Shown: piece by piece, positions 26,253-33,018 of the stretch
Layout of the letters: every line of letters starts with the position of its first letter
Numbering within the stretch: the first letter of the stretch is position 1
Position numbers and translations under genes: made by a program
Notes under the pieces: model-generated
Told to the model about the DNA's origin: nothing
The model's database searches: none
What the model saw: only the letters and a program-made list of their open reading frames with translations
Assembly (NCBI GenBank): GCA_963663135.2
Contig: CAXXRM010000003.1
Span: 310,001 to 374,000, forward strand
DNA length: 64,000 bases
Direction of reading: 5' to 3'
From: Io17-Chloro-G2 sp963663135
Lineage (GTDB): Bacteria; Chloroflexota; Dehalococcoidia; Lucifugimonadales; UBA3495

Positions 26253-27104
26253 CTAGTCGGAAGCCGCCGCCGTTGCTAATTGGGAGTCCGGCGCTGTCAG
26301 CCCGCAGAAGATCTCGTAGTCGATCAGTTCGGTGACAGTTGGGTTGTCTCCGCAAAGCGGGCAATTGGGGTTCCGCCTCAACTTAACCTCCCGGAAGTTC
26401 ATGCTCAAGGCGTCGATGAGCAACAGGCGTGAACTCAAGCTTTCGCCAATCCCCAGAATCTGCTTGAGGGCCTCGGTGGCTTGAATGCTTCCCACCAAGC
26501 CGGTTAGGGCCCCCAGAACACCCGCCTCGGCGCAGTTGGGCACCATTCCCGGAGGAGGAGGCGACGGGAAAAGACAGCGGTAGCAACCCTCTCCCGGAAT
26601 GAAAACCGTGGCCTGGCCGTCGAAAATCAGGATGCTCCCATCCACCAGGGGTTTGCCCGCCAGGTAGCACGCGTCGTTGACCAAGTAACGAGTGGCGAAG
26701 TTGTCCGCCCCGTTGATCACCAGGTCGTACTGGCTGATGATATCCATAGCGTTGTCCGACTCCAACCGGTCGCCGTGCATCACCACGTTGACATCCGGGT
26801 TGTAGGCGGCGATGTTGTCTTTGGCCGATTGCAGCTTGGGGCGGCCAATGTCGGCGGTGTGATGCAGAATTTGGCGCTGGAGGTTGGAAATTTCCACCAC
26901 GTCAAAGTCTACGATGCCAATGGTGCCAACGCCGGCCAGCGCAAGGTAGATGGCCGACGGGGAACCCAATCCACCTGCCCCCACGATGAGGGCTTTGGCC
27001 TGCATCAAATTTCGCTGGCCTTTGCTGCCCACGTCATTCATTATGATATGGCGGCTATAACGTTTTACCTGCTCGGGTGTTAGGCTCAAGGGTTGCTGGG
27101 CCAT
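26253..27104 (-). CDS. moeB: HesA/MoeB/ThiF family adenylyltransferase
   Basis: An E1-like enzyme that adenylates the C-terminus of a small sulfur-carrier protein. The nucleotide loop ALIVGAGGLGSPSAIYLA is near residues 38-55. The conserved YSRHI element is near residue 16. Zinc-binding pairs CYRC and CPLC are present. Length is 283. The ATG at 27104 has AAGGAGAG eight bases upstream; the longer frame to 27194 lacks family support. With cysM it forms a cysteine-forming operon behind the leader at 27105-27355. Confidence 0.92.
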   Translation of the reverse strand: MAQQPLSLTPEQVKRYSRHIIMNDVGSKGQRNLMQAKALIVGAGGLGSPSAIYLALAGVGTIGIVDFDVVEISNLQRQILHHTADIGRPKLQSAKDNIAAYNPDVNVVMHGDRLESDNAMDIISQYDLVINGADNFATRYLVNDACYLAGKPLVDGSILIFDGQATVFIPGEGCYRCLFPSPPPPGMVPNCAEAGVLGALTGLVGSIQATEALKQILGIGESLSSRLLLIDALSMNFREVKLRRNPNCPLCGDNPTVTELIDYEIFCGLTAPDSQLATAAASD

Positions 27105-27204
27105 GGTGTCTCTCCTTCTGGTTGTTCTGACCTTGTTCCGTGTCCCGGTTCCGGGTTTAAGTCGGCTGGTTGGCGCCCGTATTCTACTATGCACAGGGTT
27201 GGCG

Positions 27205-27260
27205 AAAATAAAAGCCTGCGCACACCCCGGAGGGCATCCCGACCGGATAGGCGCAGGCTT
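27205..27260 (-). terminator. Intrinsic terminator in the moeB-cysM leader (attenuator arm 3:4)
   Basis: On the minus strand AAGCCTGCGC and GCGCAGGCTT form a perfect 10-bp stem. The loop holds an inner CCGG/GGG/CCC/CCGG stem. The tract TTTTATTTT follows immediately. It lies between the predicted promoter (27362-27390) and the moeB start, so it must be read through for expression. Confidence 0.8.
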
Positions 27261-27277
27261 GGATTCTCAGGGTCGGC

Positions 27278-27303
27278 GCCTGCTCCCTACTTGGGAAGGC
27301 AGG
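27278..27303 (-). promoter_or_regulatory. Alternative hairpin arms of a possible attenuator (1:2 and 2:3)
   Basis: On the minus strand, CCTGCCTTCCC (27303-27293) can pair with GGGAGCAGG (27287-27279), giving hairpin 1:2. The GCAGGC in that second arm (27283-27278) can instead pair with GCCTGC of the terminator stem (27258-27253), giving an antiterminator 2:3. The two pairings exclude each other. Confidence 0.6.
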
Positions 27304-27340
27304 TCCAGGGGCAGGCCTTCAGAGGTATTTTCAATGTCAT
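27287..27340 (-). CDS. Putative Cys-containing leader peptide
   Basis: A 17-codon frame reads MTLKIPLKACPWTCLPK and stops (TAG) at the loop of hairpin 1:2. It has two Cys codons (UGC) and one Trp codon, all within or just before arm 1. It starts about 15 bases downstream of the predicted transcription start; the SD is poor (GGA only). The position is what ribosome-mediated attenuation of a cysteine operon would need. Translation is unproven. Confidence 0.5.
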   Translation of the reverse strand: MTLKIPLKACPWTCLPK

Positions 27341-27361
27341 GCGGAGTCCATGTTTGGTCTG

Positions 27362-27390
27362 AGTCTATCTTTGGCGACTTCCGTTGTCAA
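27362..27390 (-). promoter_or_regulatory. Probable promoter of the moeB-cysM operon
   Basis: On the minus strand: consensus TTGACA, a 17-bp spacer and TAGACT. The spacer contains TCGCCAAAG (27377-27369), which is also found in the promoter of the Rrf2 gene at 27965-27957. Confidence 0.65.
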
Positions 27391-27463
27391 CCGAGATCGC
27401 CGCGAAGCTGACGCCGCAAATAGGCCCCGCGAGCGCATTTGAAACCCGGCGAAATGCTTCTGA

Positions 27464-27892
27464 TCAGGCTCGCTGCCCCGCAAGATGCCGCTGCCGCTGG
27501 GCCAGGTCTGCCAGTGTAATGCTGCTCAACACTTCCTGAACGGCGTCTTCGACCGACTTCCAGACTTCCTGTTGCGCGCATGAGACGGAAAGGACGCAAT
27601 CATCGGGGTTTATGAAGCAGTCCAGAGGCGAGGCGTTGCCGTCCAAGGTGGCCATGACCATGCTGATGGTTACGCTGCCGGGGTCCATGGCCAGCCTGTG
27701 GCCGCCCTGGGGCCCGCGGCGGCTGGTGACAAACCCGAATTTATTCAACGTGGTCATCAACTGGTCCAGGTAGGACTCCGGGATTCCCTGCTTGGCAGCG
27801 ATTTCAGCGGTTTGCACCGGCCCCTCGCCGAAATTGGAGGCCAATTCCACCAATGCTCGAACCCCATAATCCACTTTCATGGGGATCTTCAT
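27464..27892 (-). CDS. Rrf2 family transcriptional regulator with three-Cys motif
   Basis: Rrf2 regulators include IscR (Fe-S), NsrR (NO) and CymR (cysteine). The winged helix starts at residue 1 (MKIPMKVDYGVRALVELASN) and includes RRGPQGGHRLA. C92, C99 and C105 give C-x6-C-x5-C, close to the cluster-binding site of IscR-type proteins. The protein is 142 residues. The ATG at 27892 has GGAGG seven bases upstream; a longer frame to 28039 is rejected. It lies just upstream of the moeB-cysM promoter, so sulfur or redox control of that operon is likely (inference). Confidence 0.92.
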   Translation of the reverse strand: MKIPMKVDYGVRALVELASNFGEGPVQTAEIAAKQGIPESYLDQLMTTLNKFGFVTSRRGPQGGHRLAMDPGSVTISMVMATLDGNASPLDCFINPDDCVLSVSCAQQEVWKSVEDAVQEVLSSITLADLAQRQRHLAGQRA

Positions 27893-27947
27893 GCCAATCA
27901 CCTCCGAACAGAACCGCCGAAAAAACGCGCCTGAGGCGTCAACGGAA

Positions 27948-27976
27948 ATTATAGCACTTTGGCGAGTCGCCACCAA
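27948..27976 (-). promoter_or_regulatory. Rrf2 gene promoter with overlapping palindrome
   Basis: On the minus strand: TTGGTG, a 17-bp spacer and perfect TATAAT. The spacer holds the inverted repeat TGGCG-ACT-CGCCA followed by AAG. Its right half, TCGCCAAAG, recurs in the moeB promoter. This is a candidate autoregulatory operator. Confidence 0.6.
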
Positions 27977-28217
27977 CAAAGGCGACGGCCCTGACAACAA
28001 CGAACGACGGGTCACGTGGCCGGATCTCGGTGGTATCATGGTGTCACGTGGCTATTGACGACTGCTCTGGCGGCAGGTTCCAGATGCAATTGGCTGAAAT
28101 CCTAGCCCAAGCGGTTGAAAAGTCAAACGACTCAGATGCGGCCGTGGGCGGATGAATTAGGAACATTCTCCCTTGCGGCCTCGTTAGCTGAAAAGTAAAA
28201 AAATAACGCGAGGCAAT

Positions 28218-28602
28218 GTGCTGGAATCGGAACGCGTCGGCTCTATTTTCCCCGGTGCCCGGGTGCTCTACAACGATGGCATAGAACAACCGGAGCGAGG
28301 GCGTCTGCGCAATGCGGCGGAAAATGCTTGGGGGGCCACCAAGCGAGCCACTGACGCCCTAATTCTGGCCCGCACTGGGAAGGAGTGTCCGGACTGTCGG
28401 TCAGACCACGCGCGGGCTGCGCTCTTTGCGCCGGGAGGACTTGGCGTCTGGACAACTGGAGGGCCATTTGACTACCCGAGCCCACGTCTTGCATGGGATG
28501 TGCTATTACAACGAAAATTGTGAAATGGAGGATGGACCTGTCGAGGACATCAGGGAGACAACGGTTTACATCGGCGACGCCGTAAAACTGGCCGAAGGCT
28601 AA
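28218..28602 (+). pseudogene. PaREP1/HEPN-like protein gene, frameshifted
   Basis: The first part reads in one frame up to ALILARTGKECPD; the rest continues in another frame from about 28400 (RGLRSLRREDLASGQLEG, HVLHGMCYYNENCEMEDG, VEDIRETTVYIGDAVKLAEG) to the stop at 28600. Joined, the two give a helical HEPN/PaREP1-type protein of about 127 residues. HEPN proteins are often RNases or their regulators in defence and toxin systems. The break is near 28390-28405. The start is GTG with GAGG upstream. It may be a true pseudogene or a sequencing error. Confidence 0.75.
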
Positions 28603-28607
28603 ACCCC

Positions 28608-28853
28608 ATGCCTAACACTCCCTACTACGGCTACAACCTAGACATCCTCCGGCAGCACATCCACGACGAATCAGTGGACTTAGTCTGCCTGGCCCCCCGG
28701 GCTTCAACCGTATTGGAGATGCTGGAAGGCAATGGGTTCGACCTACCGCCCCGGCCGCCAAGCTATCAGCCTGCCCAGCGGGTCCGCCGCGCAGAGGGCC
28801 GACAAGGTTGTCTTGTCCCGGATTCCGGCCTGAGGATGGACGAGGTGGTGTGA
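28608..28853 (+). pseudogene. Remnant of a DNA methyltransferase (N- and C-terminal ends fused)
   Basis: The first 28 residues (PYYGYNLDILRQHIHDESVD, then LVCL) match the start of adenine-type DNA methyltransferases, where YYGDNLDxLR leads to DLxYxDPP. Here the catalytic DPP is replaced by APR. From residue 33 the frame resembles a methyltransferase C-terminus (LEMLEGNGFDLPPRPPSYQ, QRVRR). The whole catalytic middle is missing. The stop overlaps the start of the ATPase gene (TGATG), which suggests the intact gene was once translated together with it. Confidence 0.65.
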
Positions 28854-29959
28854 TGCAGGAACTCGACTACATAACCGTAAGGGGCTTCAAAAGCATCGCG
28901 TCTATCGAGGAATTGAAACTTGGACCGATGACGTTGATCATCGGTCCAAACGGGTCCGGCAAGTCAAACTTCCTCGGCGTGTTCTCGTTCTTGAAAGCCC
29001 TCCGAGAGCGAGGGTTGGAGCAATACGTGGCCAGGGCCGGCGGCGCAGACAAGGTGCTCCACTTCGGGTCACGCGTGACCGACCAGTTGCATATTCACAT
29101 CTCTTTCCTCGACGGAACAAACCAATACCAGATCATTCTTGAACCGAACAGCGCTGACCAACTGTTCCCGAAATCTGAGGTCGGCTTTTGCTGGGCCAAG
29201 GCGAGGTATCCCCATCCCTATGGAGTGCCGATTCCCAGCGCGGGAAGGGAAGCTGGAATAAGCGCGGATTTCTCGCAGGGCGTTGCATTGTACGTGCAAC
29301 GGCGCCTTGATAGCTGGCAGACTTATCACTTCCACGACACCAGCGCCGATTCCCCGATGAAGAAAACCGCGGACTTGAACGATAACCGGCGTCTCCGTAC
29401 CGACGGCTCAAATCTATCGGCTTTCCTCTATCTCCTCCGTGAGAAGCACGAAAATTCCTACGGCATGATTGCGCGCACGGTTAGCCAAGTAGCGCCGTTC
29501 TTCCGGGACTTCGCACTCGAGCCCCAACTTCTGAATTCAGACAAGATCCGGCTCGAATGGAAACACGCGGGAACCGACGCCTATTTCGACGCGTCCTCCC
29601 TATCCGATGGGACGCTTCGCTTCATGGCGCTCGCGACCCTGTTCCTCCAGCCAGTGGAGTACCGGCCGTCCGTAATCCTAGTCGACGAGCCGGAGTTGGG
29701 GCTGCATCCCTACGCGATTACCCTGCTGGCGGCGCTGATGAATCAGGCGTCAACCGAAGGGCAGGTAATCGTTTCGACCCAGTCGTCCCTCCTGTTGGAC
29801 CACTTCGAGCTGGAGGATGTGCTCGTGGCGGAGCGGGTTGACGGCGCCACACGATTCAGCAGGCTTGAATCATCCCAGTTGGAGTCCTGGCTGGAAAGCT
29901 ATAGCCTGGGGCAGCTTTGGGAGAAGAACGAGCTGGGCGGCAGGCCCGGGAGGGAGTAG
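28853..29959 (+). CDS. AAA family ATPase (COG4637-like, ABC/SMC-type)
   Basis: A 368-residue ATPase. Walker A GPNGSGKS is at residues 31-38, the signature-like SLSDGTLRF near 265, Walker B VILVDEPELGLHP near 285, and STQSSLLLD near 318. Such ATPases pair with nuclease-like partners in OLD-, PARIS- and retron-type defence systems. Its start overlaps the methyltransferase remnant, and a DUF4276 gene follows after 10 bases. It is intact. A role in phage or plasmid defence is inferred from gene order and family, not shown. Confidence 0.88.
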   Translation: MQELDYITVRGFKSIASIEELKLGPMTLIIGPNGSGKSNFLGVFSFLKALRERGLEQYVARAGGADKVLHFGSRVTDQLHIHISFLDGTNQYQIILEPNSADQLFPKSEVGFCWAKARYPHPYGVPIPSAGREAGISADFSQGVALYVQRRLDSWQTYHFHDTSADSPMKKTADLNDNRRLRTDGSNLSAFLYLLREKHENSYGMIARTVSQVAPFFRDFALEPQLLNSDKIRLEWKHAGTDAYFDASSLSDGTLRFMALATLFLQPVEYRPSVILVDEPELGLHPYAITLLAALMNQASTEGQVIVSTQSSLLLDHFELEDVLVAERVDGATRFSRLESSQLESWLESYSLGQLWEKNELGGRPGRE

Positions 29960-29969
29960 GGGAGTGCCC

Positions 29970-30650
29970 ATGTTAATGGTACACGTCGAGGGTCAAACAG
30001 AAGAGCGCTTCGTGAATATGGTCCTGGCCCCTCATCTGTACAGCGTTGGATACACGAGGGTTAGCGCCCGCCTGCTCGGGAATTCTCGTCAACGGATCCG
30101 CCGCGGCGGGATCAAATTATGGGGCTTGGTACGCAAGGAAATCTTGAAACATCTTTCCGATGACCCGACGTCGCTGGTGACTACCATGGTGGACTACTAT
30201 GGACTGCCTACCACTTGGCCTGGACGGGACCTAGTCGAAGGTCGGAATACGTTGACAGAGCGGGCTGAATCGGTGGAGAGGGGCATTTGGGAAGATGTTG
30301 CGAGTTCGCTGGGCGGCGGGTTTGACCGCCGGCGTTTTATCCCTTATGTGGTGATGCACGAGTTCGAGGGGTTGTTGTTCAGCGACCCGGACCGATTCGC
30401 CCGGGGTGTCGGAAGACAAGACTTGGCGTCCCAGTTCCATGCGATTCGCGCCGGGTTCCAGACGCCGGAAGAGATCAACGACTCACCGGACACCGCTCCC
30501 TCCAAGCGGGTAGTTAACCTGTACAAAGGCTACCAGAAGCCCTTGATGGGAGTCCAAGCCGTAGAAGAAATCGGCCTCGACGCAATACGCAAAGAGTGTC
30601 CGCTCTTCAACAAATGGGTAGAGACGCTTGAGGAATGGGCAAGGCCGTGA
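29970..30650 (+). CDS. DUF4276 family protein (TOPRIM-like), partner of the ATPase
   Basis: A 226-residue protein with the DUF4276 pattern: VHVEGQTEERFVNMVL at the N-terminus, TTMVDYYGLP near residue 70, and VVMHEFEGLLFSDPD near residue 130. The Glu and the Asp-rich positions suggest a TOPRIM-like metal site. GGGGAG is close to the ATG; an ATG six bases later is also possible. DUF4276 genes commonly follow COG4637 ATPases. By analogy with PARIS, where an AAA ATPase holds a TOPRIM effector, this protein could be the effector (inference). Confidence 0.85.
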   Translation: MLMVHVEGQTEERFVNMVLAPHLYSVGYTRVSARLLGNSRQRIRRGGIKLWGLVRKEILKHLSDDPTSLVTTMVDYYGLPTTWPGRDLVEGRNTLTERAESVERGIWEDVASSLGGGFDRRRFIPYVVMHEFEGLLFSDPDRFARGVGRQDLASQFHAIRAGFQTPEEINDSPDTAPSKRVVNLYKGYQKPLMGVQAVEEIGLDAIRKECPLFNKWVETLEEWARP

Positions 30651-30689
30651 CTCTAGCCCCCGAAGCTAGGCCGGGGGCCAAGTTACCTA

Positions 30690-31055
30690 ATGGCTAAGGG
30701 CGTGCTGATTGCCTTGGGAATAATGTTGGTGTCGGCTTTGATACCGTTGTTCCATTTTGTGGCTTTCCCGGCCTCGCCGTTTATCGGCGGATATATTGGC
30801 ATCAATTCTGCCTCTGGGCATGGCGGATCGCCGGCGTTGAAATCCTTGATCTTCGGCGTCCTGCTGGGGTTTGTGATCTTCTTCGTACTGGCTCTGATTG
30901 CGGGCGTTTTGACACTTGTGGTGGATTTGGGGCGGTTCCTGTGGTTGATGTGGGGTGGGGTGTTTGTGCTGACTCTCTATACTGCCAGCATGAGCGGGTT
31001 GGGAGCGATGTTTTCCCAACTCAAAGGGTCTCAAGGAAGCCAGGACACGGGGTAA
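30690..31055 (+). CDS. Small membrane protein of unknown function
   Basis: I do not recognise the family. The 121 residues contain about three hydrophobic segments: residues 5-30, 50-75 and 80-105. A Gly/Ser-rich loop (GINSASGHGGSP) separates the first two. The C-terminus is short and polar. The gene is 39 bases after the DUF4276 gene on the same strand and might be part of that unit, but no motif supports a functional link. Confidence 0.6.
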   Translation: MAKGVLIALGIMLVSALIPLFHFVAFPASPFIGGYIGINSASGHGGSPALKSLIFGVLLGFVIFFVLALIAGVLTLVVDLGRFLWLMWGGVFVLTLYTASMSGLGAMFSQLKGSQGSQDTG

Positions 31056-31128
31056 CCCCAGGGTTCCTGAAATGGCACGGACCGCGGAAGGGTTCCCGAT
31101 GCGAAGATGTCAGGCGGGTTCTGATTTC

Positions 31129-31158
31129 TTGACACTGGCTTGACCCCGTCGATATGAT
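31129..31158 (+). promoter_or_regulatory. Probable larB operon promoter
   Basis: TTGACA, an 18-bp spacer and TATGAT. The expected start near 31165 leaves a leader of about 40 bases before larB. Confidence 0.6.
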
Positions 31159-31206
31159 TGCCATCACCTTGACTGCGATCATCTCCCCATAATCGCCCTC
31201 TCCGGC

Positions 31207-32001
31207 ATGGACTCCCCTATGGACCTTTTCACGCTCCGGCAGCATCTGGAGGCCCTGCGCGATGGGAGCCGTAGCGTGGATGACGTGCTTGATGTCCTCC
31301 GGGACCTCCCTTTTGAAGACCTCGACTTCGCCAAGATCGACCACCACCGCCCGCTGCGTACCGGCTACCCGGAAGTGGTGCTGGGTAAGGGCAAGACACC
31401 GGAGCAGGTATCCCGAATTGTTCGCTCTTTGGCCGGTCGCGGGAACCCGGTCCTGGTCACCAAGACCAACCGGTGCGCCCACCGAGCATGCCTGGAAACG
31501 ACACCGGATGCCGTTTTCAATGAATTGTCGGGGACCATCGTGGCGCCCGGTCCCAATCCCTCGCCGCTGAAAGACGGCGTACTGGTTTTGACGGCCGGGA
31601 CTGCCGACCTGCCAGTGGCCGAGGAAGCCGCCGTCACCGCCGAGCTTATGGGAAGCAGCGTGGAACGGGTCAACGACGTGGGCGTCGCCGGGCTCCACCG
31701 GCTGCTCAGTGTCTTGCCGGCGCTTCAAAACGCCAGGGTCATTGTGGTCGTGGCCGGAATGGAAGCGGCAGTCACCTCGGTGGTGGCCGGGTTGGTATCG
31801 GCGCCGGTGGTCGCCGTCCCCACCAGCGTGGGGTACGGGGCCAATTTCGAGGGGTTAACGGCACTGTTGGGAATGGTCAATAGCTGCGCTCCGGGAGTCG
31901 CGGTGGTGAACATCGACAACGGGTTTGGCGCTGGATACCTGGCCGCGCAGATCAATGCCATGGGCCAGGGCCGGCCATCCCGTGATGACGTGACTGAGTG
32001 A
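31207..32001 (+). CDS. larB: Nickel pincer cofactor biosynthesis protein LarB
   Basis: LarB carboxylates and hydrolyses nicotinic acid adenine dinucleotide, the first step of nickel-pincer cofactor synthesis for LarA-type racemases. The PurE-like domain fills the C-terminal two thirds (LVLTAGTADLPVAEEAAVTA, then VVVAGMEAAVTSVVAGL and PVVAVPTSVGYG). Length is 264; a start at 31219 is also possible. It heads a run of same-strand genes with gaps of about 35-60 bases. LarC is encoded 4.5 kb downstream; larA and larE are not in the window. Confidence 0.93.
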   Translation: MDSPMDLFTLRQHLEALRDGSRSVDDVLDVLRDLPFEDLDFAKIDHHRPLRTGYPEVVLGKGKTPEQVSRIVRSLAGRGNPVLVTKTNRCAHRACLETTPDAVFNELSGTIVAPGPNPSPLKDGVLVLTAGTADLPVAEEAAVTAELMGSSVERVNDVGVAGLHRLLSVLPALQNARVIVVVAGMEAAVTSVVAGLVSAPVVAVPTSVGYGANFEGLTALLGMVNSCAPGVAVVNIDNGFGAGYLAAQINAMGQGRPSRDDVTE

Positions 32002-32061
32002 ATAACGGCGGGCAGGCTGATTTGCGCCCAGGTTTCGCCATAGAGTCCTCCACTGAAGCCC

Positions 32062-32982
32062 GTGGCTGACCAGCCTGGCATCTTGGACCGCTCTTTGGCC
32101 TTGTGGAAGGCACTCAGGCCATTCCAGTGGATCAAGAATACCCTGGTGTTTCTTCCCCTGCTTTTCGCCGTCCGAGTGGTGTGGTCTCCCCAGAACCTGG
32201 CCCCTCTTCCTGACCTGTTGGTTAACCTGGGGCTGGCTTTCCTGGGTTTTTGCGCCGTTTCGTCCGCCGTATACCTGGTCAACGATGTCTCCGACCGGGA
32301 CGCCGACCGAAACCACCCGCTGAAACGGAACCGGCCTTTGGCTTCGGGGGCCATCAGCGTCCCCGCGGCCATCGCGGTAGCCCTGCTATTGGCCGGCTCG
32401 GGGTTGGTGGCGTTGGCGGCGATCAACCTGGTGGTGCTATGGATCGCGCTGGCGTATCTGGGGATAAACCTGGCATATTCCCTGGGAGCCAAGCACGTGG
32501 CCTTAGTGGACGTTTTCCTGGTGTCTGCCGGGTACGTGATTCGAGTAGTTGCCGGCGCCGTGGCCATTGGGGCATTGCCATCCCCGTGGCTTTATGCCAC
32601 CACCGCCGCCGGCGCGTTGTTCATCGTCCTGGGCCGGCGCTATGCCGAGGTGCGGTTGGCCGGCGGGGAAGCGTCGGCGCAGCGCCCGGTTCTGGCTCTC
32701 TATTCAGGCCCCCTCATCGGCCAGCTGTTAACGATTTCGGCAACGGCGGCCTGGTTAAGCTATACTCTATATGCAGTGGAGGCGGCCAATTTGCCCACCA
32801 ACAACACCATGCTCTTGACCGTGCCGCTGGTTACGCTGGGTTTGTTCCGGTATCTTTACCTGCTGAACACCGACGCGCACGCCGAAACTCCGGAACGGTT
32901 GATCGGCAAGGACCCACCCATGGTGTTTGCCATCCTCTCCTGGATGGTGGCCTCGTCGATCATCCTCTGGTTTGGGAGCTAG
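32062..32982 (+). CDS. UbiA family prenyltransferase (decaprenyl-phosphate phosphoribosyltransferase-like)
   Basis: An integral membrane prenyltransferase of 306 residues with about eight helices. The first Asp-rich motif reads NDVSDRDADRNHPLKRNRPL, and the second region is DVFLVSAGYVIRVVAGA. This form resembles the enzymes that transfer phosphoribose to polyprenyl phosphate for arabinose-type sugar donors. The gene starts with GTG. It lies between larB and a DUF362 gene, an order I cannot tie to one pathway. Confidence 0.85.
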   Translation: MADQPGILDRSLALWKALRPFQWIKNTLVFLPLLFAVRVVWSPQNLAPLPDLLVNLGLAFLGFCAVSSAVYLVNDVSDRDADRNHPLKRNRPLASGAISVPAAIAVALLLAGSGLVALAAINLVVLWIALAYLGINLAYSLGAKHVALVDVFLVSAGYVIRVVAGAVAIGALPSPWLYATTAAGALFIVLGRRYAEVRLAGGEASAQRPVLALYSGPLIGQLLTISATAAWLSYTLYAVEAANLPTNNTMLLTVPLVTLGLFRYLYLLNTDAHAETPERLIGKDPPMVFAILSWMVASSIILWFGS

Positions 32983-33018
32983 CGGTGAAAAAGTTGGAAA
33001 CAAGGGATAGGTGAGCCA

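Noticed and set aside
27205..27355. Known riboswitch or SRP RNA in the moeB leader
   Set aside because: Parts such as CCCTGAGA and GGGAGCAGG recall TPP or SRP motifs, but the full conserved cores (TPP helices, GGAA loop of SRP, T-box bulge) are missing.
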